Positions 27,187 to 32,910 of a stretch of DNA of 32,910 nt are shown here, piece after piece. Made by a program: the position numbers and the translations under genes. The notes beneath the pieces are model-generated. The model was not told the origin of the DNA. It did not search any database and saw nothing but the letters and a program-made list of their open reading frames with translations. Origin of the DNA: Chthoniobacterales bacterium (lineage in GTDB: Bacteria > Verrucomicrobiota > Verrucomicrobiia > Chthoniobacterales > JACTMZ01); NCBI GenBank assembly GCA_018883245.1, contig VEQL01000031.1, positions 1 through 32,910 on the forward strand. Direction: 5' to 3'. How positions within the stretch are numbered: the stretch's first letter is position 1; each line of letters begins with the position of its first letter.

Positions 27187-29985
27187 GTGAAGCCTTCTCC
27201 CCAAGCTTCCGGTCCCTCGCTTACCACGGCAAAGCCCGTTATCTCCATCAAGGACGTCACTCACCGCTACGGCAAAGTGACGGCCCTCGACCGCATCTCC
27301 CTCGACGTGCCGGGCGGGATCAGAGTCGGCATCATCGGGCCTGACGGCGTCGGCAAGTCCACGCTCATGGCCCTGATCGCGGGATCCAAGCGGCTCCAGC
27401 AGGGAACGATGAACGTCCTGAATGGCGATATGGCAGACGCCCGTCACCGGGAAAAAGTCTGCCCCAAGATCGCGTATATGCCTCAGGGGCTGGGCAAGAA
27501 CCTTTATCTGGAGCTCAGCGTTTTCGACAATGTCGATTTCATGGCGCGCCTTTTCGGGCTGTCCGCCGCCGAGCGCCAGGGCCGCGTCTGGGAACTGCTC
27601 GAAGCCACAGGCCTAGCGCCTTTCGCCGACCGCCCGGCCGGGAAACTTTCGGGCGGGATGAAGCAGAAGGTGGGCCTTTGCGGCGCTCTTGTCCACGACC
27701 CGGACCTCCTGATCCTCGACGAGCCCACCACCGGCGTCGACCCCCTTTCGCGCCAGCAGTTCTGGACCCTGATCGACCACATCCGCGCGAGCCGGCCCGG
27801 GATGAGCGTCCTCATCTCCACGGCGTATATGGAAGAAGCGCAGCAATGGGATTGGATCGTCGCGATGGACGCCGGGCAGGTGCTCGCGACGGGAACGCCG
27901 CGCGAACTGATGGAGCGGACGGGAACAAAAGATCTCGAGTCGTGCTTTATCGGTCTCCTCCCGGAAGAAAAACGCAGGGGCCACACCGAACTTTCCATCC
28001 CGCCGCGGCAGGCCGAGAAATCCGAAATCGTCATCGACGCGAAGGGACTGACGCGCCGGTTCGGGAACTTCACCGCCGTCGACCACGTCAGCCTTTCGAT
28101 CGAACGCGGCGAGATCTTCGGTTTCCTCGGCTCGAACGGCTGCGGAAAATCCACGACCATGAAGATGCTGACCGGGCTCCTGCCCCCGACCGAGGGCACC
28201 GCGACCCTTTTCGGAAGTTCCGTCGAGGCGGGGAGCATGGAGGTGCGCAAAAACCTCGGCTATATGACACAGGCGTTCTCGCTTTACGGCGAGCTCACCG
28301 TTCGCGAGAACCTGGTGCTGGACGCCCTTCTTTACCACATCCCGCGCGAAAAGGCGGACGCCCGGATCAACGAGCTCGTCGAAAAATTCGGACTCGGCCC
28401 GCACCTCGATGCCCTGACGGACTCGCTGCCGATGGGACTGAAGCAGAGGCTTTCGCTCGCGGTCGCCGTCCTTCACGAGCCGCAGATCTTGATCCTGGAT
28501 GAACCGACCTCCGGCGTGGACCCCGTCGCCCGCGACAGTTTCTGGGAGCTTCTGATCGAGCTTTCCCGCAAGCAGGGTGTGACGATCTTCATCACGACGC
28601 ACTTCATGAACGAAGGCCTGCGCTGCGACCGGATCTCGCTCATGAACGCCGGACGGGTGCTGGCCTGTGACGCGCCGCAAAAACTGATCGAAACGCGCGG
28701 GGCGCGGGGCCTTGAAGACGCCTTCATCGGTTACATGGAAGACGCGATCAAGGAGGACGAAGCCGCCTCCCCGAAAAAAGAAGAAGCGCCGAAAAATGAA
28801 AAGCCCGTGGCCGCGAAAACGGCAGCCCAAAAGGCGCCAGCGGAAGCCGCTTCCCTCAAATTGCGGCTCGCACGGATGTTCGCCTATGCCCGCAACGAGA
28901 CCATGCAGATCCTCCGCGACCCGGTGCGCCTCGTCTTCGCCTTTATCGGCTCGGCGCTTCTCATGGTCGTGTTCGGATTCGGCATCACGACCGACATCGA
29001 GGACATCCGCTACGCCGCGCTCGACCTCGACCGTTCGCCTGAGAGCCGCGCCTACCTCGAACAATTCGCAGGGGCGAAACCTTATTTTGTCCCCGCCGCG
29101 CCAGCCCAATCCGCCGCCGAAGCCTTCCAGAGACTGCAAGCCGACAAAGTTTCTCTCGTCCTCGAGATCCCTCCCCGGTTTGGGATGGATTTGCGGCGGG
29201 GACTGCAGCCGCAGGTCCTGGCCGAAGTGGACGCAGCCATGACGTTCCGCGGCGAGACGGTCGCCCAATACGTGCAGGGGGTCCACGACCTCATGCTGAA
29301 AAACCGCGCCAGCGAGATCGGTGTGCCGATGCCGAAGGACACGGTCAAATACCAGGACCGCTTCATGTATAACCCGACCTTCGAAAGCGTTTACTCCATC
29401 GTGCCGAGCGTCCCGGCGCTGCTCCTCGTCCTGATCCCCGCGATCCTCATGGCGGTCAGCATCGTCCGCGAAAAAGAACTGGGCTCCATGATCAACTTCT
29501 ACGTGACGCCGACCGGCCGCCTCGAATACCTGCTCGGGAAGCAAATGCCTTACGTCGCGATCGGCATGATCAATTTCTTCGTGCTGGCGGCGATCGCGCT
29601 GGCCGTTTTCGGGGTCCCGGTCAAGGGAAGCTTCCTGATGCTGGCGGTGACCGCGCTGCTTTACGTGACCGCGACGACCGGCATCGGCATGGTGATCTCG
29701 ACCTTCACCTCGAGCCAGGTCGCGGCCGTTTTTGTCACCGCCATCCTGACGATCACGCCGACCATCCAGTTCTCGGGCCTCCTCCAGCCGGTCTCCACGC
29801 TCATGGGGCGGGCGCGGCTCATCGGGTCGATCTGGCCGACGACCTATTACATGCACTCCAGCGTGGGCACCTACACCAAGGGGTTGGAGCCCGGACTCAT
29901 GGTCCCGGACATTATTTTCCTGGCCTGCTGCATCCCGATCCTCTGGGCGTTCAGCGTGCTCGGCTTGAGAAAACAGGAAAAATGA
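27187..29985 (+). CDS. rbbA: RbbA-type protein: two ABC ATPases fused to an ABC-2 permease
   Basis: This 932-residue protein starts at GTG 27187. NBD1: GPDGVGKST at about 51-59, LSGGMKQKVGL near 158, LLILDEPTTGVDP. NBD2: GSNGCGKST at about 315-323, LPMGLKQRLSLA near 415 (an LSGG variant usual in this family), LILDEPTSGVDP. After a Lys/Ala/Glu-rich linker (EAASPKKEEAPKNEKPVAAK) come ABC-2 membrane segments from about residue 585 on. Named for E. coli RbbA, whose ribosome link is disputed; with HlyD and permease neighbours it more likely drives efflux of an unknown compound. The gene appears complete. Confidence 0.9.
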   Translation: MKPSPQASGPSLTTAKPVISIKDVTHRYGKVTALDRISLDVPGGIRVGIIGPDGVGKSTLMALIAGSKRLQQGTMNVLNGDMADARHREKVCPKIAYMPQGLGKNLYLELSVFDNVDFMARLFGLSAAERQGRVWELLEATGLAPFADRPAGKLSGGMKQKVGLCGALVHDPDLLILDEPTTGVDPLSRQQFWTLIDHIRASRPGMSVLISTAYMEEAQQWDWIVAMDAGQVLATGTPRELMERTGTKDLESCFIGLLPEEKRRGHTELSIPPRQAEKSEIVIDAKGLTRRFGNFTAVDHVSLSIERGEIFGFLGSNGCGKSTTMKMLTGLLPPTEGTATLFGSSVEAGSMEVRKNLGYMTQAFSLYGELTVRENLVLDALLYHIPREKADARINELVEKFGLGPHLDALTDSLPMGLKQRLSLAVAVLHEPQILILDEPTSGVDPVARDSFWELLIELSRKQGVTIFITTHFMNEGLRCDRISLMNAGRVLACDAPQKLIETRGARGLEDAFIGYMEDAIKEDEAASPKKEEAPKNEKPVAAKTAAQKAPAEAASLKLRLARMFAYARNETMQILRDPVRLVFAFIGSALLMVVFGFGITTDIEDIRYAALDLDRSPESRAYLEQFAGAKPYFVPAAPAQSAAEAFQRLQADKVSLVLEIPPRFGMDLRRGLQPQVLAEVDAAMTFRGETVAQYVQGVHDLMLKNRASEIGVPMPKDTVKYQDRFMYNPTFESVYSIVPSVPALLLVLIPAILMAVSIVREKELGSMINFYVTPTGRLEYLLGKQMPYVAIGMINFFVLAAIALAVFGVPVKGSFLMLAVTALLYVTATTGIGMVISTFTSSQVAAVFVTAILTITPTIQFSGLLQPVSTLMGRARLIGSIWPTTYYMHSSVGTYTKGLEPGLMVPDIIFLACCIPILWAFSVLGLRKQEK

Positions 29986-29986
29986 G

Positions 29987-31111
29987 ATGAGGACGTTCCT
30001 GAACATCTGGTGGCTCGGCTTGAAGGAACTCCGCAGCCTCGCGAGCGACAAGGTCATGCTGCTTTTCGTGATCTACGCGTTCACCTTCGCCATCTACATC
30101 CAGGCGACCGGCACGTCGAACGAGGTCAACAACGCCTCGATCGCTTTCGCGGACGAGGACCAGTCGGCCCTCTCCCGGGAACTCGTCAACCTCTTTTACC
30201 CGCCGCGCTTCCAAGTCCCGAAAATGATCAGCACGGGCGAGATCGAAAGCGCAATGGACCGCGGCCTTTTCATGTTTGTCGTCGTGATCCCCCCGAGGTT
30301 CGAGGAGGACCTGCGCTTCGGTCGCAACCCGGAGGTCCAGATCAACATCGACGCGACCGCCATGCAGCAGGCCGGTATCGGCTCGAACTACATCAAGAAC
30401 ATGATCAGCAAACGCGTTTCGAACTACCTGAAACGCACCGACGAGGAGCAGAACCCACCCATCCGGCTCGTGGTCCGGAAACTCTTCAACCCGAACGGGA
30501 CGGCCTCCTGGTTCCTTAGCGTGGTGGCCATCATCAACCAGATCACGTTGCTGACGATCGTGCTGACCGGTGCCGCGGTGATCCGGGAGCGCGAACACGG
30601 GACGCTCGAACACCTGCTCGTGATGCCGCTCTCTGCCTTCGAGATCGCGATGGCGAAGGTCTGGGCCAACGGGCTCGTGATCCTTGTCGCCGCCGCGGTG
30701 TCGATCTTCGGCATCGTGCAGATGACGCTGAAGGTGCCGTTCGCGGGCTCGCACGCGCTGTGGTTCTTCGGCGTCGTGCTCTACCTTTTCTTCGCCACGG
30801 CGCTCGGGATCTTCCTGGGGACGATCTCGCGGTCCATGGCGCAGTTCGCGCTCCTCAACATCCTGGTGGTCTTGGTGCTGATGCTTCTTTCGGGAGGATC
30901 GACCCCCGTCGAGAGCCAGCCCGAATGGCTGCAGCGCCTGACCTTCTTTTTGCCTTCAAGGCATTTCGTGAGCTTTTCGCAGGTGATCATCTACCGGGGC
31001 GGCGGGCTTTTCTCGGTCTGGCCTCAGTTCCTGATGGTCTCGGGGATCGGGCTCGGATTTTTCGCCTTCAGCCTCGCGCTTTTCCGGAAATCCATCGCGG
31101 TGACCAAATAA
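29987..31111 (+). CDS. ABC-2 type permease (YhhJ-like)
   Basis: This 374-residue protein starts one base after the RbbA stop. The first membrane span (VMLLFVIYAFTFAIYIQATG) is followed by a large extracytoplasmic part with ASIAFADEDQSALSRELVNL and DATAMQQAGIGSNYIKNMI. Five C-terminal spans then include IINQITLLTIVLTGAAVIRE followed by REHGTLEHLLVMPLSAFEIA, the ABC-2 signature region, and HFVSFSQVIIYRGGG. It would pair with the permease half of RbbA. No terminator is seen right after the stop. Confidence 0.9.
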   Translation: MRTFLNIWWLGLKELRSLASDKVMLLFVIYAFTFAIYIQATGTSNEVNNASIAFADEDQSALSRELVNLFYPPRFQVPKMISTGEIESAMDRGLFMFVVVIPPRFEEDLRFGRNPEVQINIDATAMQQAGIGSNYIKNMISKRVSNYLKRTDEEQNPPIRLVVRKLFNPNGTASWFLSVVAIINQITLLTIVLTGAAVIREREHGTLEHLLVMPLSAFEIAMAKVWANGLVILVAAAVSIFGIVQMTLKVPFAGSHALWFFGVVLYLFFATALGIFLGTISRSMAQFALLNILVVLVLMLLSGGSTPVESQPEWLQRLTFFLPSRHFVSFSQVIIYRGGGLFSVWPQFLMVSGIGLGFFAFSLALFRKSIAVTK

Positions 31112-31447
31112 AACCGAATGCTGCAGGCTGGTGCCTCCCGGTCCCCCAGCAAGCTGATATCCGCCATGGCGTTTTAAGAAATGATGTGGGGCGACGCTGC
31201 CGGATGTGGCATTGGCATCCCTGCCAATGAAGAAGCCAAAGCCATCGGCTGGCCTCCAGCTCGTAGAGCCTACGGCTCGGAGAGAAGCCGATGCCACTTT
31301 CCGAGCACGCGCAGTAGATGGCGCAACGGCTACAACTTTTACAAAACTGTCCCAGCCAGGGTCGCTCTGCTCCGAAATTATTCGTTCCGGCGCCGCGCGC
31401 GAAACAATCCGCAGGCGACTGTTGGCCTTCGGATTGTTGCTCTTGAA
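31112..31447. other. Gene-free stretch with nested hairpin
   Basis: No gene is supported in these 336 bp. A nested structure pairs CATCGGCT (31243-31250) with AGCCGATG (31286-31293) and has GAGCC-TAC-GGCTC (31266-31278) inside. The inner form resembles the TAC/TTC-loop hairpins of the left island. It could be a repeat element or a structured RNA; nothing shows which. Confidence 0.4.
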
Positions 31448-31451
31448 TGGA

Positions 31452-31502
31452 AATGCCCGTCCACTTGCGCGGACGGGCATTACTTCATCCCCCCGATGAA
31501 GT
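31452..31502 (-). terminator. Tandem hairpins after the PEP-CTERM gene
   Basis: Stem 1 pairs AATGCCCGTCC (31452-31462) with GGACGGGCATT (31471-31481). Stem 2 pairs ACTTCATC with GATGAAGT (31482-31502). On the minus strand stem 1 runs into TTTCCATTC, a modest T-rich tail. They lie 8 bp past the stop of the gene at 31511. Confidence 0.6.
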
Positions 31503-31510
31503 AAACTATG

Positions 31511-32910
31511 TCAGGAATTGCGGCGGCGGCGGCGCACCACGTGCGCACCCAAGCCGGCGGCCGCCACCGCAAGCAGGGCGTAGGTGGAAGGCTCGGGCAC
31601 GACTTCGACCTGCAGGCTGCCTTCGGAGAAGTAGGCAAACTTGCCTCCACCGAGGTCGACCTGGTTGGCAGCACCCCAGTTCGAGACATTGGCGAAATCG
31701 AACGTCGCAGTGCCGTCGATGAGTTTGTAAGTGCCGAAGTCCACGGAACTGTCGAGGCCGATGATGTTCGCCATGCTCAGACCGCCGAAGCTGACATTGC
31801 CTTCATTGACCATGAGAGGCCCGTTGAGGTCGAAGACGAAGTCAGCTCCCTCATCAAGGTTGAGGCTGCCCGTTAGGATGCCCCTACCGCCGATGGCTCC
31901 GTTGGCTCCGATATTGAGCAAGGCGCCACCGCCAAGATTGCCTGTGAGCATCAAGGTGCCCTCGCTGATGTCGGTCGTGTCGCCGAGAGTATTGCCGCTA
32001 TTGGCCAGCGTGAGCTTGCCGGCCCCGGTCTTGGTGAAACCATTGGCCGTTCCGCCGTCGGTGACGACCGAGTTGATGGTTAGGTCACCCACGGTTTCAA
32101 TGACCGCGCCGGCGGCAGCAATCCACACCGTGTTCTTGTTGCCGGTGCCGATGATGGTGGCGGCGTTCGAGCTGGAGTTTGCCAATTTGCTACCGGTGCT
32201 GGCCATCTGGGCGGCCTCGTAGGATCCGGCAGCCACTGTCTGGCCATTCACGTCCACCGTGCCGCTGTTGAAGAGGTAGTTGGTCCCACCGCCGATGGAG
32301 GCCGTTCCGCCGTTGAATTTGAGCGTGCCGCCCGCACCGATCGTGAGGCTGTCGGCGAGCGTCAAAGCACCGCCGCTATTGAGGGAGACGAGGCCGCCAC
32401 CCACAAAAGTCGGGGCTTTGGTAAGCGTGCCGCCGTTGTTGATGTTGATCGTGCTGTTGGCATTGACGGCCAGTGTTCCGGTAATGTTCTGCGTGCCCCC
32501 GCTGATGTTCCAGGTGCCCACGCCACCATTTCCGCCGAGCTGGAAGAAGCCCGAGACGGCCAAAGTGCCCCCGCTCTGATTAAGCGTGCCGTTTCCGCCC
32601 GGGGAGAAGCCGAGGTAGAGATCGCCCGTATTGCTGATGGCACCGGATGAAAGCGTGGTCGTTTGGGTGCTGCTCAGGCCGAGGTGGCTGCCGCCAACGC
32701 GGTTGAGGTTCAGCGTGCCGCCAGCGACGTTGACATTGGCTCCGTTGAAGTAGCCGACCGTGTTGAGGGAGCCGGCGTTGACATTCCACGTGCCCGTGGA
32801 GAAGCCGGCGTCGTTGTTGACGGCAAGCATGCCTGAGCCGATTTTCGTAAGCGAGCCGCCGGCGCCGAGATTGATCTGGGCCGCGGTCACAGAGACCGTG
32901 TTGCCATTGG
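31511..32910 (-). CDS. PEP-CTERM beta-helix (autotransporter-repeat) protein, C-terminal part
   Basis: The frame stays open to the right edge, so the start lies outside. About 466 residues are visible. They are Gly/Asn/Thr-rich repeats such as GGTLNLNRVGGSHLGLSS, GNGTLNQSGGTLAVSGFF and GGGLVSLNSGGALTLADSLT, and near the end TKTGAGKLTLANSGNTLGDT, the autotransporter-associated beta-strand type. The end is VVPEPSTYALLAVAAAGLGA then HVVRRRRRNS: a PEP motif, one membrane span and an Arg-rich tail, the PEP-CTERM sorting signal. It should be exported and cut by an exosortase such as those at 17109 or 20071. Its function at the surface is unknown. Confidence 0.9.
   Translation of the reverse strand, partial: NGNTVSVTAAQINLGAGGSLTKIGSGMLAVNNDAGFSTGTWNVNAGSLNTVGYFNGANVNVAGGTLNLNRVGGSHLGLSSTQTTTLSSGAISNTGDLYLGFSPGGNGTLNQSGGTLAVSGFFQLGGNGGVGTWNISGGTQNITGTLAVNANSTININNGGTLTKAPTFVGGGLVSLNSGGALTLADSLTIGAGGTLKFNGGTASIGGGTNYLFNSGTVDVNGQTVAAGSYEAAQMASTGSKLANSSSNAATIIGTGNKNTVWIAAAGAVIETVGDLTINSVVTDGGTANGFTKTGAGKLTLANSGNTLGDTTDISEGTLMLTGNLGGGALLNIGANGAIGGRGILTGSLNLDEGADFVFDLNGPLMVNEGNVSFGGLSMANIIGLDSSVDFGTYKLIDGTATFDFANVSNWGAANQVDLGGGKFAYFSEGSLQVEVVPEPSTYALLAVAAAGLGAHVVRRRRRNS

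Noticed and set aside
27613-30057. Minus-strand frame of 814 codons opposite the RbbA-type gene
   Set aside because: Shadow frame produced by high GC; the plus strand has intact ATPase motifs.
1-32910. tRNA or rRNA genes
   Set aside because: No cloverleaf-like or rRNA-like sequence was noticed by eye; a tRNA scan was not possible here.

Overview
The window most likely comes from a member of the Verrucomicrobia (Verrucomicrobiota) or a close relative. The evidence is two exosortases fused to EpsI-type domains, a large beta-rich protein ending in a PEP-CTERM signal, a heptose and O-glycan gene set, many small toxin-antitoxin-like genes and many short palindromic and 7-bp repeats. This placement is inferred from gene content; no rRNA or tRNA gene was seen.

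Region 1 (1-5900) is a repeat-rich accessory island, almost all on the minus strand. It holds two VapC toxins, one of them with a clear VapB, several other antitoxin-like or paired small genes, a four-helix-bundle protein, and a polyvalent-kinase-like gene cut by one in-frame TAG. Among them lie three broken pieces of a Wzt-type ABC transporter ATPase. The pieces carry short hairpin-rich insertions (77, about 73 and 117 bp), and variable 7-bp repeat tracts fill the position of a protein linker. The ATPase belongs with the intact Wzm-type permease at 6030-6890, just upstream in the direction of transcription. The island therefore sits where wzt would be expected.

Region 2 (6030-10330) is a polysaccharide export and glycosylation cluster on the minus strand: permease, GT-C-type membrane glycosyltransferase, GT2-methyltransferase fusion, and the last 57 codons of an rfbC-like gene cut off by unrelated sequence. 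Region 3 (10330-12840) is a plus-strand module with an apparent promoter, a hairpin-rich leader, an HTH regulator, an ImmA/IrrE peptidase, a 159-residue protein of unknown function and a terminator.

Region 4 (13056-19233) is a minus-strand operon: GbsR/MarR-like regulator, exosortase-EpsI, GmhA, sugar epimerase, HddC-GmhB fusion and HddA. GmhA, HddA, GmhB and HddC together make GDP-D-glycero-alpha-D-manno-heptose from sedoheptulose 7-phosphate, so a complete activated-heptose route is encoded beside a protein-sorting enzyme. Region 5 (19436-22705) holds a second epimerase, a second exosortase-EpsI and a phosphopantetheinyl transferase with overlapping ends.

Region 6 (22755-25960) has a SYLF/YSC84 protein between copies of a MITE-like end, a complete 280-bp MITE, a putative lipoprotein lipase and the remains of a response regulator. 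Region 7 (26035-31111) is a plus-strand efflux operon: HlyD-type fusion protein, RbbA-type double ATPase-permease, and a second ABC-2 permease. Region 8 (31511 to the right edge, minus strand) is the C-terminal part of a large PEP-CTERM protein, a plausible exosortase substrate.
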